DNA of 13,406 bases, taken from contig DAOVSY010000040.1 of assembly GCA_030633365.1 (NCBI GenBank), forward strand, positions 1 to 13,406, given 5' to 3'. Numbering within the stretch: position 1 is the first letter of the stretch; the number at the start of each line of letters is the position of its first letter. This document shows positions 6,297 through 13,406 of this stretch, piece after piece. Both the position numbers and the translations under genes were made by a program. This DNA comes from Spirochaetaceae bacterium. GTDB lineage: Bacteria; Spirochaetota; Spirochaetia; B11-G9. A model generated the notes under the pieces. The model was not told where the DNA came from. It saw only the letters and a list, made by a program, of their open reading frames with translations, and ran no database searches.

Positions 6297-6541
6297 ATTA
6301 AATCCTGCGTTTCTTTAATAAATACAAGTATTTCTGCTACAACTTCAAAAACTTCTTCCGGAATATATTCACCTGGGTCCAACATAAACAGGGTTTCAGA
6401 AAGCAAATCATCTTTTACCAAAGGTATATTATAGTTTTCTGCAATTTTAATAAGTTTATCTGCAACAAAACCATTTCCTTTTGCTGTTATGAATGGTGCT
6501 GGTAATTCTTTATTATACTTTATTGCTACAGCCTTATTCAA
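6293..6541 (-). CDS. Stand-alone FlhB C-terminal-like protein (YlqH/FlhB2 type)
   Basis: The 82 aa match the cytoplasmic domain of FlhB, the substrate-specificity switch of the flagellar type III export gate: AVAIKYNKELPAPFITAKGNG, then ADKLIKIAENYNIPLVKDD and IPEEVFEVVAEIL. The four-helix membrane part and the self-cleaving NPTH motif are absent; the protein starts where the half after cleavage would start. Such solo copies are known in Bacillus (YlqH), also close to rplS. The start is a TTG at 6539-6541, supported by GAGGG at 6548-6552, which overlaps the preceding stop. Its partner upstream is FliK-like, as expected for an FlhB-domain partner. Its function is unproven: it may assist or replace the cleaved FlhB domain in flagellar export. 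Confidence 0.87.
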   Translation of the reverse strand: MNKAVAIKYNKELPAPFITAKGNGFVADKLIKIAENYNIPLVKDDLLSETLFMLDPGEYIPEEVFEVVAEILVFIKETQDLI

Positions 6542-6547
6542 TTCAAA

Positions 6548-6552
6548 CCCTC
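6548..6552 (-). promoter_or_regulatory. Shine-Dalgarno fixing a TTG start
   Basis: GAGGG lies 6 nt before the TTG at 6541-6539. It overlaps by one base the TAG stop (6554-6552) of the upstream gene, indicating translational coupling. Confidence 0.65.
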
Positions 6553-7538
6553 TAAACTGAGAAATCTATATTCTTTAGTTTTCCAGAAATCATTTCTGTA
6601 AACCCATCTTCCAAAGTCCACTCTTTATTATTATCGTCAAAAATTATTCCCATATTATATAGTTTTTCTTTTAATTTGGTAAATGGCTTGCTTTTTACCC
6701 AGGGAAGTCCATTTGGACCAGACACCTTTATTTTTCCGCCAGAACTGGTCCTGATGAGGGAAAACTCCCAGTCTTTCCCATCACTAATGCTTAATACAAG
6801 ATTTGTAATTTGAAAACTATTATTTAATTTTAATTTTAATAATCCCTTCCCAGGCCTGGTAAAAGAAAAATTAAGTGGAATAATTAACCAATTATCATGT
6901 TTAGCTACAGAATGATTAAAATACTTTATAAGTTCATTTCCAGTATCAGAATTTTTTATTTGTTTTTTTATATTCTCTTTTATGCTTTTAATATTAATAT
7001 TTTTACTTTTTTTAGGATTTTCAGAGTTTTTAGAATTTTTTTCATTTAGATTACTGCTAAAGCTTAAAATTTCTTTAATATTACTATCTGTCACCGGTAT
7101 ACCTTTATCTATTAGCAGCAGAAGTATTTTTACAAGCTTTTGGTCAATTTTACTATTTTTTCGTAAAAAAGGTTCAAGGATCTTAAAATATGACGAGTCA
7201 AGGGGCAGATTAGTTTTTAATAATTCTTCAATTATTATTTGATATTTTATATTTGGTATATTAAAATCATTAGCAGGTAACTTCAGACCTGAACTTTGCT
7301 TTTCCAATACTTTTAACTGAAGTCTGCTTCTATCCCAATGTATTTGAGCCTTAAGTACTGCACCTTCTTTTAAAACTTTTGTACTTTTTACATTGAAAGA
7401 CTTTCCAAGTAAAAATATTTTATACATATTTGAATCTATTTTTTTAGAAACAGTAAAAGAAACATAACTACCGGACTTCAAAGTATTTTGAAGTCCGTTA
7501 GTTATAGGTTTAATACTATTTGTTTCCAGAAGAAACAT
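6552..7538 (-). CDS. FliK/YlqG-like protein
   Basis: This 328-aa soluble protein is weakly conserved. Residues about 18-80 form a beta-rich module (GSYVSFTVSKKI, then SFNVKSTKVLKEGAVLKAQI and RLQLKVL). A helical stretch follows, then a Lys/Asn/Ser-rich linker (about 163-198). The C-terminal domain (about 205-328) includes WLIIPLNFSFTRPGKGLLKL and ends in a possible helix pair. Layout and position before an FlhB-like gene and after rplS match the Bacillus ylqG-ylqH pair and recall FliK hook-length proteins, which bind the FlhB C-terminal domain. This is inference from context and architecture; the sequence alone is not decisive. The ATG at 7536-7538 lies 5 nt after rplS and lacks a Shine-Dalgarno. 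A long hairpin lies in codons 12-25. Confidence 0.65.
   Translation of the reverse strand: MFLLETNSIKPITNGLQNTLKSGSYVSFTVSKKIDSNMYKIFLLGKSFNVKSTKVLKEGAVLKAQIHWDRSRLQLKVLEKQSSGLKLPANDFNIPNIKYQIIIEELLKTNLPLDSSYFKILEPFLRKNSKIDQKLVKILLLLIDKGIPVTDSNIKEILSFSSNLNEKNSKNSENPKKSKNINIKSIKENIKKQIKNSDTGNELIKYFNHSVAKHDNWLIIPLNFSFTRPGKGLLKLKLNNSFQITNLVLSISDGKDWEFSLIRTSSGGKIKVSGPNGLPWVKSKPFTKLKEKLYNMGIIFDDNNKEWTLEDGFTEMISGKLKNIDFSV
7464..7505. repeat. 42-nt near-perfect hairpin inside the start of the FliK-like gene
   Basis: Arms 7464-7482 and 7487-7505 pair at 18 of 19 positions around a 4-nt loop, with a single mismatch at 7471/7498. The inner 11 bp, CGGACTTCAAA against TTTGAAGTCCG, are perfect. It lies 33-74 nt into the reading frame, just after highly expressed rplS. 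No T tract follows on either strand, so it is not a standard terminator. An RNA processing or translation-limiting structure is possible. Confidence 0.75.
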
Positions 7539-7543
7539 TGATT

Positions 7544-7927
7544 TTACGTAGTACTTGCTTTTTTCTTCTGATCCTTTCTACGAATAAGTTCAGGTACTTT
7601 AGCGGCTTTACCAACTCTATCTCTAATATAATAAAGCTTAGCTCTTCTAACCCGTCCTCTTCTAACTACATCAGTTTTCTCAACACGTGGTGAATGTAAT
7701 GGAAAAATTCTTTCCACTCCAACCCCGTAAGACATTTTTCTTACTGTAAAAGTCTTTCGGATTCCACTATTATTTATGGCAATAACAAGTCCTTCAAAAA
7801 CCTGGATTCTCTCTGTTTGCCCCTCAATAATTTTAAAATGTACTTTGACAGTATCACCAATCCTGAAATTTTCAGGGTTTTCTTTTAACTGCTCTGCTTC
7901 AATTTCATTTATAAGTTCCATTCTCAT
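7544..7927 (-). CDS. rplS: 50S ribosomal protein L19
   Basis: L19 lies at the 30S-50S interface. Conserved family segments are visible: IEAEQL near the start, [16 protein letters not shown] (about 21-36), [10 protein letters not shown], and [23 protein letters not shown] near the end. The 127-aa length is slightly above usual because of a Lys-rich tail. The start given is the ATG at 7925-7927; a second ATG two codons later (7919-7921) gives [12 protein letters not shown], closer to other L19 starts and at better distance (about 8 nt) from GGGGGA. The true start may therefore be 7921. It follows trmD by 18 nt, the classic rimM-trmD-rplS order. Confidence 0.98.
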   Translation of the reverse strand: MRMELINEIEAEQLKENPENFRIGDTVKVHFKIIEGQTERIQVFEGLVIAINNSGIRKTFTVRKMSYGVGVERIFPLHSPRVEKTDVVRRGRVRRAKLYYIRDRVGKAAKVPELIRRKDQKKKASTT

Positions 7928-7945
7928 TTTCCCCCTATACTCAAC

Positions 7946-8611
7946 TCAAATATCTATATCAGGTCTATTTTTCATGGTCTTCTGTATCCTTTTATTTCTC
8001 CGCCATTCAGTAATTTTCGCATGATTCCCAGATAAAAGTACATCAGGAACAGTCAAACCACGAAAATCTGAAGGTCGTGTATAATGAGGATACTCAAGTA
8101 GCCCATCAGTAAAACTCTCTTCTACAAGAGATTCACTACTTATAACACCTTCTAACAGTCTATATACCGAATCAATAATTACAAGGGTAGATATTTCCCC
8201 TGACGAAATTACATAATCACCAATCGATATTTCTTCATCAACATACAAATCTATTATACGTTGATCTATACCCTCATATCTACCACAAATAAAAACCAAT
8301 TCATCAAAACCGGCAAGTCTTTTTGCCTGATTCTGGTCAAACTTTATACCAGATGGACTGGGAAAGATTACTCTTTTTGAAGAACCACCTACAGAATCAA
8401 GTGCAGCTGCCAATGGATCCGGTTTCAAAACCATACCTGCACCTCCACCATATGGAGAATCATCACAGGTTTTATGTTTATCAACTGTAAAATCCCTGAT
8501 ATTTATCAGAGAATATTCCACAAGTCCCTTTTCCACTGCTTTTGCCATAATTGAACTTTTAAAAAAACTATCAATAATCTCCGGAAAGAGTGACAGTATT
8601 TCTATTTTCAT
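7946..8611 (-). CDS. trmD: tRNA (guanine-37-N1)-methyltransferase
   Basis: TrmD methylates G37 next to the anticodon with S-adenosylmethionine and so prevents frameshifting. The SPOUT trefoil-knot motifs are intact: DDSPYGGGAGMVLKPDP (50-66), the CGRYEGIDQR knot loop (109-118), ISIGDYVISSGE (128-139) and the active-site segment FTDGLLEYPHYTRP with D169. R151 matches the conserved Arg. The 221-aa length is slightly short but complete, ending in a C-terminal helical domain (WRRNKRIQKT). The ATG at 8609-8611 overlaps the rimM stop as ATGA, indicating coupled translation. Confidence 0.98.
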   Translation of the reverse strand: MKIEILSLFPEIIDSFFKSSIMAKAVEKGLVEYSLINIRDFTVDKHKTCDDSPYGGGAGMVLKPDPLAAALDSVGGSSKRVIFPSPSGIKFDQNQAKRLAGFDELVFICGRYEGIDQRIIDLYVDEEISIGDYVISSGEISTLVIIDSVYRLLEGVISSESLVEESFTDGLLEYPHYTRPSDFRGLTVPDVLLSGNHAKITEWRRNKRIQKTMKNRPDIDI

Positions 8612-9105
8612 TCAAGTAACCAAAGAGCTGTTAACTCAACAGTATTAGAACTTATATCTACTTCACCAATATATTCATTTTTAAATGGTATTATAAAAAC
8701 ACCATTTTCTGTTTTAACTTCAAGTAAATCATTGATACTGTTTTGACTTATACCAACTATTTTACCTAAAATATTTCCTGAATTAATAAGCTTACATCCA
8801 TTCAGATCTTTTAAATAGTATTCTTCGGGTCCAAGAGCTGCTGCAAATTTTTCATTTACCCATATCTCCCAACCGGAATAGGTCTTACCAATCTCAGGAC
8901 TGTCAATCCCCTTTAACTTAGCAAAAACAGTACTGCCTGAGGCCTTTATACTTTCCACAGCCAGTACTTTTACCTTACCATCTTTCTTTAAAACAAATTC
9001 TTTAAGTTTAAGAAAATGATCTGTTTGTCCGGAAAAACTCAGGATTTTTACAAATCCATTAACACCATGGGAAGTTCTAATTTTCCCTATAGCAATTTCA
9101 TTCAT
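8608..9105 (-). CDS. rimM: 16S rRNA processing and 30S maturation factor RimM
   Basis: RimM assists late maturation of the 30S head together with ribosomal protein S19. The N-terminal domain opens with IAIGKIRTSHGVNGFVKI (4-21). The PRC-barrel domain starts at PEEYYLKDLNGC (93-104) and ends with FIIPFKNEYIGEVD...VEL. Length (165 aa) fits. The ATG at 9103-9105 has only a distant AAGG and lies 14 nt after khpA, so coupling is probable. It is placed between khpA and trmD as in many bacteria. Confidence 0.96.
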   Translation of the reverse strand: MNEIAIGKIRTSHGVNGFVKILSFSGQTDHFLKLKEFVLKKDGKVKVLAVESIKASGSTVFAKLKGIDSPEIGKTYSGWEIWVNEKFAAALGPEEYYLKDLNGCKLINSGNILGKIVGISQNSINDLLEVKTENGVFIIPFKNEYIGEVDISSNTVELTALWLLE

Positions 9106-9119
9106 AGGTTAGCAAGCCT

Positions 9120-9353
9120 TTAATCAAGTATTTCCAAAACAATTCTCTTTCCGGATTTTGTAGCAGAAGCACTAAGAATAGTTCTCATTGCTTTTGCAAT
9201 ACGTCCGTGTTTACCAATGACCTTACCAATATCTTCCTGGGAAACTTTTAATTCCAGTATAGTTGACTTCTCACCTTCGACAATATTTACATCAACACCA
9301 TCAGGATCATCAACTAAAGATTTAGCAATATAAATAACAAGATCTTTTTCCAC
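9120..9353 (-). CDS. khpA: KH-domain RNA-binding protein KhpA
   Basis: This is a single-KH-domain RNA chaperone of the YlqC/KhpA family. In other bacteria it pairs with KhpB and influences small-RNA action and cell elongation. The 77 aa include the [18 protein letters not shown] helix-loop-helix with the GKHG loop at 47-50. The start is a GTG (9351-9353) with a well-placed GAGG (9360-9363). The Shine-Dalgarno directly follows the rpsP stop. The rpsP-khpA-rimM order is a hallmark of Firmicutes and spirochaetes. Confidence 0.95.
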   Translation of the reverse strand: MEKDLVIYIAKSLVDDPDGVDVNIVEGEKSTILELKVSQEDIGKVIGKHGRIAKAMRTILSASATKSGKRIVLEILD

Positions 9354-9359
9354 TGTACA

Positions 9360-9364
9360 CCTCT
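9360..9364 (-). promoter_or_regulatory. Shine-Dalgarno fixing the khpA GTG start
   Basis: AGAGG on the minus strand lies 6 nt before the GTG at 9353-9351 and immediately follows the rpsP TAA (9367-9365). Confidence 0.7.
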
Positions 9365-9628
9365 TTAGCTTACAGATCTATTAATAAAGATTTCTCTTTT
9401 ATTCAACAACTTTTTAACTGTAGCTGTTGGTTGAGCACCTTTGTCAATCCATTCTTTAATCCTGTCTTCTTTAAGCACAACCTGCTTATCTTCTGTTTCT
9501 ATGGGGTGATAAATCCCAACTTCTTCCAGTGTTCTACCATCTCTTGGTGCTCTGGAATCCATAACAACAATTCGGTAATAGGGTCTCTTTTTTGATCCAA
9601 ACCGTTTGAGTCTAATTTTAACGCTCAT
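9365..9628 (-). CDS. rpsP: 30S ribosomal protein S16
   Basis: S16 is an early-binding protein of 30S assembly. The start [28 protein letters not shown] is canonical, as is the later EEVGIYHPI. Residues about 60-79 give the usual [19 protein letters not shown] segment. Length is 87 aa. The ATG at 9626-9628 has a perfect AGGAGG (9634-9639), 5 nt away, the best ribosome site in the window, as expected for a ribosomal protein. It lies 31 nt after ffh. Confidence 0.98.
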   Translation of the reverse strand: MSVKIRLKRFGSKKRPYYRIVVMDSRAPRDGRTLEEVGIYHPIETEDKQVVLKEDRIKEWIDKGAQPTATVKKLLNKREIFINRSVS

Positions 9629-9659
9629 ACGAACCTCCTAATGTATTTCAACTTCAACT

Positions 9660-10988
9660 TTATACTCCAAGGCTTTTCATTAAATTAGCCTGGTATTTCT
9701 TACTTCTCGCCATTTTTTTCATCATCAACCTGGTCTTTTCAAACTTTTTAAGCAGTTTATTAACATCAAATACTGCTGTACCAGAACCTTTGGCAATTCT
9801 CTTTCTTCTGGAAGGGCCAATAATTCTATGATTATATCTTTCTTTCTTTGTCATGGAAAGTATAATAGCTTCCTCTTTTATCATTTCTCCCTGATCAATA
9901 TCGTCTGCATTCACATTACCTTTCGCACCTGGAATCATATCCAAAATTGATTCAATACTACCCATTTTTCGAACTCTTTGAAACTGTTCAAGATAATCCT
10001 GCAAAGTAAAAGTTGCAGAAATCATTTTTTCCTGAAGTTTATCGGCTTCTTCAATGTCTATTGTTTCCTGTGCTTTTTCTACCAGAGAAACAACATCACC
10101 CATACCAAGAATTCTTGAAGCAATTCTCTCCGGATAGAAGGGTTCAAGATCTTCCATCTTTTCACCCACTCCAATAAACTTAAGAGCCTGACCAGTTACA
10201 CTTTTTAAAGATATTGCTGCGCCACCCCTTGCATCAGAGTCAAACTTAGTAAGAATAACACCTGAAATACCCACTTTTTCATGAAATTCTTTTGCTATGT
10301 TATCTGCACCCTGACCTGTCATTGCGTCAGCAACAAACAGTGTTTCAACAGGTTTTGCAATATCAGAAATCTTTTTTATTTCCTTCATCATCTCTTCATC
10401 CAGGTGAAGGCGGCCTGCAGTATCAATAATAATAGTGTTAAAGCTCTTCTTTTTCCCATATATAAGAGCATTTTTTACTACTTTTATGGTATTTTTGGAA
10501 TCTTCAGAATAAACTTCAACTCCTGTTTGCTCACCAAGAATCTGAAGCTGTTTAACTGCTGCGGGACGAACAAGGTCAGCAGCAACCAATAAAGGATTCC
10601 TCCCCTCTTTTTTAAGTTTCAATGCCAGTTTTGCAGATGTTGTTGTTTTACCGGAGCCCTGTAAGCCCATAAGAAGGATTACAGACTGAGTATCAGGTCC
10701 TTTTAAATTAAGATCCTGTTTTTTATCTCCAAGTAGATCAACAAGCCGATCATAAACAATTTTAACAAACTGTTGTCCCGGATCTACTGCCTTTAGAACC
10801 TTCGCACCAGTAGCTTCTTCAATAGTACGATTTATAAAGCGTCTTACTACACGGAGATTGACATCAGCTTCCAGTAAAGTAATTTTAATTTCTTCTACTG
10901 CATCTTTTATATTCTTCTCGGAAATAGTGGATTTACCGGAAACATTTCTAAATATATCTGTAAATTTTTGTGAAATACGATCGAGCAT
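9660..10988 (-). CDS. ffh: Signal recognition particle protein Ffh (SRP54)
   Basis: Ffh is the GTPase of the signal recognition particle. With 4.5S RNA it delivers ribosomes making membrane proteins to FtsY. The N domain spans about 1-90 with ALLEADVN-like EIKITLLEADVNL. The G domain holds the P-loop GLQGSGKTT (108-116), DTAGR (189-193), TKFD (247-250) and DARGGAA (252-258). The M domain (about 320-442) has the RNA-binding IIGPSRRKRIAKGSGTAVFDV and ends in a Met-rich helix (LMMKKMARSKK). The 442-aa length is typical. The ATG at 10986-10988 follows GGGGA at 5 nt. It is the first gene after the promoter at 11012-11040. Confidence 0.98.
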   Translation of the reverse strand: MLDRISQKFTDIFRNVSGKSTISEKNIKDAVEEIKITLLEADVNLRVVRRFINRTIEEATGAKVLKAVDPGQQFVKIVYDRLVDLLGDKKQDLNLKGPDTQSVILLMGLQGSGKTTTSAKLALKLKKEGRNPLLVAADLVRPAAVKQLQILGEQTGVEVYSEDSKNTIKVVKNALIYGKKKSFNTIIIDTAGRLHLDEEMMKEIKKISDIAKPVETLFVADAMTGQGADNIAKEFHEKVGISGVILTKFDSDARGGAAISLKSVTGQALKFIGVGEKMEDLEPFYPERIASRILGMGDVVSLVEKAQETIDIEEADKLQEKMISATFTLQDYLEQFQRVRKMGSIESILDMIPGAKGNVNADDIDQGEMIKEEAIILSMTKKERYNHRIIGPSRRKRIAKGSGTAVFDVNKLLKKFEKTRLMMKKMARSKKYQANLMKSLGV

Positions 10989-11011
10989 ACCTATCCCCGG
11001 GAGTTTTTGAT

Positions 11012-11040
11012 TTTATACAGTAATTATCGGGATTAGTCAA
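11012..11040 (-). promoter_or_regulatory. Strong sigma70-type promoter for the ffh operon
   Basis: On the minus strand TTGACT (11040-11035), exactly 17 nt, then TATAAA (11017-11012): five of six matches in each hexamer with ideal spacing. Transcription should start near 11005, giving a leader of about 17 nt that holds the GGGGA ribosome site. Confidence 0.75.
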
Positions 11041-11052
11041 TTAGCAGACACC

Positions 11053-12282
11053 CTAACGAATATCAATATATCTTCGTTTAAGGTATCTATATCTGTCCTG
11101 AGCTTCATCCCAGTATATGCTTGAAGGATAAGTATCTATGAGCGTTTTATAATAATCAGCTGAAATTAGTTCATTCCGGATTTGACTATCCTGTTCATAT
11201 ATTTTTCCAAGAAGATAAAGATAATAATCAGAATATTTATTAAAGGATTCATCCAAAATTAATTTTTCTAAAATGGTACTTACTGAAATATAAAATGAGT
11301 CCTCATATAACAGTTCTATTATTCCCGGTAACATTCTTAGGATATCAGATTCATTGCTTTCAAGTAATTCAGGAATTATATTAGATAGACTAACGCTATC
11401 ACCTTTTTCCAACATGCTGTTTACAGAAGATTTAAAATCAATATTTTCTTCAATAAGAGAATCTTCATTTTCAGATCTATCGTTTAAGTTACTAATAATT
11501 TGAATAGGTTGATCTTTGAAAATACTAAGAGTTATTATTTCTATTGTTATAATATTATCAGTCAAATCCTGATATTGGAATCTAAGTTTATAGTCCCTCT
11601 CTATAATTGGTAAAAAAGTATAAACAGTATTTTCATTAACAAATTTACGACCAATATATTCTAAATCATAATTATCCTTATCCGGCAGATAAATCCAACC
11701 TCTTCCATTTAGTAAAATATCCAGTTTAACCCTAATATAACCATTTAAATTACGTTCATAATAAATAGTTTTTGTAATTTCTTCATTTTGAACCACTTTA
11801 TTTGAACTAATAATCACCGGTTTCTGTTCAATCTCAGAATTAGGATCAATACTTGGAGGGGAATTGGTTTCAACAATAATTTCCTCTATAATTTCAGTTT
11901 CAAAAAAATATATTTCATTCCAACCAAAATTATCATTATCAAAAAATAAATATGTGTACAATATTTCTGATATCTCATATTCATTTGGAATTTTTTCTTC
12001 CACTGGGACTTTTGGTAGAAATAACAGAGGTTCAAGTTTTTCAGATTCAGGATCTGTCCACCCAATATCAGGAACAGATTCAATATTTTCAGGTTCTTCT
12101 GATACAGATACTGAAAAAACAATAACTGGTTCCTCTTCTAAAGGTATAGTATTTACACTATCAAAATTTTTAACATTAACAACTTCTGCAGAAACGCCAG
12201 AATTTATATCTGTTGCACATCCTGCAATTAGAAATAGAACTAACAACATGAAATGTTTATGGAATATCTTTAAATATATCAT
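11053..12282 (-). CDS. Large predicted lipoprotein with C-terminal TPR-like helices
   Basis: I do not recognise a named family. The signal has a charged start (KIFHKH), a hydrophobic core and the lipobox LIAGC with C22 as the lipid site. Residues about 30-170 are acidic, Glu/Pro-rich and probably extended. A beta-rich module follows (about 178-255), with GYIRVKLDILLNGRGWIYLP and YKLRFQYQDL, a style seen in spirochaete surface or periplasmic lipoproteins. The C-terminal 110 residues are helical and TPR-like (YYLYLLGKIYEQ, SADYYKTLIDTYPSS, WDEAQDRYRYLKRRY), suggesting protein binding. The ATG at 12280-12282 lies inside the upstream gene (26-nt overlap). The internal ATG at 12247-12249 would leave a signal with no positive start. 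The ffh promoter follows directly. Confidence 0.78.
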   Translation of the reverse strand: MIYLKIFHKHFMLLVLFLIAGCATDINSGVSAEVVNVKNFDSVNTIPLEEEPVIVFSVSVSEEPENIESVPDIGWTDPESEKLEPLLFLPKVPVEEKIPNEYEISEILYTYLFFDNDNFGWNEIYFFETEIIEEIIVETNSPPSIDPNSEIEQKPVIISSNKVVQNEEITKTIYYERNLNGYIRVKLDILLNGRGWIYLPDKDNYDLEYIGRKFVNENTVYTFLPIIERDYKLRFQYQDLTDNIITIEIITLSIFKDQPIQIISNLNDRSENEDSLIEENIDFKSSVNSMLEKGDSVSLSNIIPELLESNESDILRMLPGIIELLYEDSFYISVSTILEKLILDESFNKYSDYYLYLLGKIYEQDSQIRNELISADYYKTLIDTYPSSIYWDEAQDRYRYLKRRYIDIR

Positions 12283-12613
12283 CTATAAGTTTCTCATTCT
12301 GTTCTTCCAAATAATTTATTATTAATTCTTCCGGATCCTGCCAATATGGTTCAATATCAGACCATGTCCATTTTTCTTTGTCAGGTAAAAAGTGAGCCCA
12401 GCCATTTATACTAAGTTTTTTATAGGACTCAGGTATTTTAAATTTTGAAATATCAATTGCATTAACTATAATATTATCACTTTGTTTCATACTTTTATTA
12501 TACCTCAAATACCCCGGGAGCAAAGAAATAAGAGTAATAAGTAAAGCTACCAGAGTTACAGCCCCAACAACAAGCAGATAGATTTTAAGCTCTTTATTGC
12601 TTAACCATCTCAT
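12257..12613 (-). CDS. Single-pass membrane protein, function unknown
   Basis: I recognise no family. The 118-aa protein has a short basic N terminus (MRWLSNKELK), one long hydrophobic helix (about 11-33) and an extracytoplasmic tail of about 85 residues. The tail is rich in Trp and acidic residues, with GWAHFLPDKEKW at 71-82 and an amphipathic end. A related GWIYLPDK stands in the neighbouring lipoprotein. The ATG at 12611-12613 lies 3 nt after smc; GAGGA sits far upstream (about 14 nt), so translation is probably coupled to smc. Its end overlaps the lipoprotein start by 26 nt. Confidence 0.75.
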   Translation of the reverse strand: MRWLSNKELKIYLLVVGAVTLVALLITLISLLPGYLRYNKSMKQSDNIIVNAIDISKFKIPESYKKLSINGWAHFLPDKEKWTWSDIEPYWQDPEELIINYLEEQNEKLIDDIFKDIP

Positions 12614-12616
12614 CTT

Positions 12617-13406
12617 TTAATTAATTTCCTCATTACTGCTTTTTTTCTTTTCAGCTTCAAGACGCATTGCTACTAATTTAGAGACTCCTGATTCTTCCAT
12701 GGTCACTCCAAGCAGGGTCTTAGCCCCTGTAACAGTTTTCTTGTTATGAGTAATTACAATAAACTGAGACCTTTCTCCAAATTCCATAAGTAAATTAACA
12801 AATCTACTAACATTAGCTTCATCAAGTGCTGCATCAATCTCATCCAGAATACAAAAGGGAGAAGGTTTAACCAAATATGTAGCAAAAAGCATACCTACAG
12901 CAGTCAGAGATCTCTCTCCACCTGAAAGAAGTGCTATATTTTCAAGTTTTTTACCCGGTGGCTGTGCAAAAATATCTATTCCGGAAGTTAATACATTTTC
13001 GGGATCTGTAAGTTTAAGTTCCCCTCTGCCCCCTCCAAAAAGTCTTCTGAACATAACATGGAAATTCTTTTTTATTTGATCATATGTTTCAAGAAATAAT
13101 TCTGTAGATTCTATTTTTATTTGCTTTGTTATAGTAGTTAAATCTTCCCTGGCTTTATATAAATCATCTAATTGACCAGTTAAAAAATCATATCGTTCCT
13201 TTACTTCAATAAATTCTTCCGGTGCCATAAGATTGACATGTCCAAGATCTTTTAATTTGGTTCTAACAACTGATAAACTATTTTTTAAATCTTTAGATGA
13301 TGTTTTTATTTCAAAAACTCTGTCATCAAACTCTGAAAGTTCACGGGAATGTATTTCCTTAAAGTTTGAATATATATTCTTAACTTCCGTGCTGACAGAA
13401 GATACC
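12617..13406 (-). CDS. smc: Chromosome segregation protein SMC, C-terminal part (N terminus outside window)
   Basis: SMC is the long coiled-coil ATPase that compacts and separates chromosomes together with ScpA and ScpB. Only the last 262 or so residues are present. The frame stays open to the right edge, so the ATG at 13226-13228 is internal; the residues before it (KLKDLGHVNL) continue the conserved SMC segment ahead of APEEFIEVKERY. Visible are the end of the coiled coil, the LLSGGERSLTA signature, Walker B FCILDEIDAALDEANV with its D-loop, and the switch VITHNKKT. All ATPase residues of the C-terminal lobe look intact. It leads into the 12257-12613 gene with a 3-nt gap. Confidence 0.97.
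   Translation of the reverse strand, partial: VSSVSTEVKNIYSNFKEIHSRELSEFDDRVFEIKTSSKDLKNSLSVVRTKLKDLGHVNLMAPEEFIEVKERYDFLTGQLDDLYKAREDLTTITKQIKIESTELFLETYDQIKKNFHVMFRRLFGGGRGELKLTDPENVLTSGIDIFAQPPGKKLENIALLSGGERSLTAVGMLFATYLVKPSPFCILDEIDAALDEANVSRFVNLLMEFGERSQFIVITHNKKTVTGAKTLLGVTMEESGVSKLVAMRLEAEKKKSSNEEIN

Noticed and set aside
11864..12325. Open + strand frame of 153 codons opposite the lipoprotein
   Set aside because: It is Ser/Ile/Thr-rich, has no ribosome site, and mirrors the acidic low-complexity part of the minus-strand lipoprotein, which has a clear signal and lipobox.
13226..13228. ATG as start of a 203-aa SMC-like protein
   Set aside because: The frame is open to the right edge and encodes the conserved LGHVNL segment upstream, so this is the C-terminal end of full SMC.
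1..13406. Mobile elements, CRISPR, tRNA, rRNA, riboswitch or phage genes
   Set aside because: I saw no transposase, repeat-spacer pattern, cloverleaf, known riboswitch core or phage protein; no gap without a gene is longer than about 180 nt.

Overview
This is an AT-rich bacterial chromosome segment with dense housekeeping genes and almost no non-coding DNA. I see no insertion sequence, prophage, CRISPR array, tRNA or rRNA. The best guess for the host is a spirochaete (Spirochaetota). Reasons: the order smc ... ffh-rpsP-khpA-rimM-trmD-rplS, then coaD-rpmF-acpP-rnc and a CCA-type nucleotidyltransferase, which as I recall matches Borrelia and treponemes; small lipoproteins with loose lipoboxes ending FSC and AGC; and an HD-GYP gene plus a stand-alone FlhB-like export protein beside the ribosomal cluster. 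This is inference from synteny and style, not a database result.

Left block (1-3012). The 3' part of an HD-domain tRNA nucleotidyltransferase gene enters from the left edge (+ strand). It collides tail to tail, with a 4-nt shared stop region, with a minus-strand group read coaD > rpmF > acpP > rnc. These genes serve coenzyme A synthesis, ribosomal protein L32, acyl carrier protein (whose prosthetic group comes from CoA) and RNase III.

Middle block (3013-4581). A 182-bp divergent intergenic region carries a perfect 13-bp hairpin with a T7 tract and outward promoters. It is followed by a two-gene + strand unit for envelope proteins: an acidic-linker lipoprotein and an exported HEAT-repeat-like protein. 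A long imperfect inverted repeat sits between this unit and the convergent gene.

Right block (4582-13406), all minus strand. Read in transcription order: the C-terminal ATPase half of SMC (running off the right edge), a single-pass membrane protein, a 409-aa lipoprotein, a strong sigma70-type promoter, then ffh, rpsP, khpA, rimM, trmD, rplS, a FliK/YlqG-like gene, an FlhB-C-terminal/YlqH-like gene, an HD-GYP gene, a 47-aa small ORF and an Arg-rich zinc-site protein. Most junctions are ATGA overlaps or gaps under 35 nt, so the part from ffh on is probably one long operon joining protein targeting, ribosome and tRNA maturation, and export or signalling genes.

No clearly new multi-gene system is evident. 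The items most worth a second look are a 19-bp-arm hairpin inside the start of the FliK-like gene, the hairpin between the divergent promoters, a probable leaderless lipoprotein mRNA, the unlisted 47-aa ORF and its Arg-rich zinc-protein neighbour, an HD-GYP domain apparently lacking its first metal-ligand His, and the convergent overlap at the RNase III gene.
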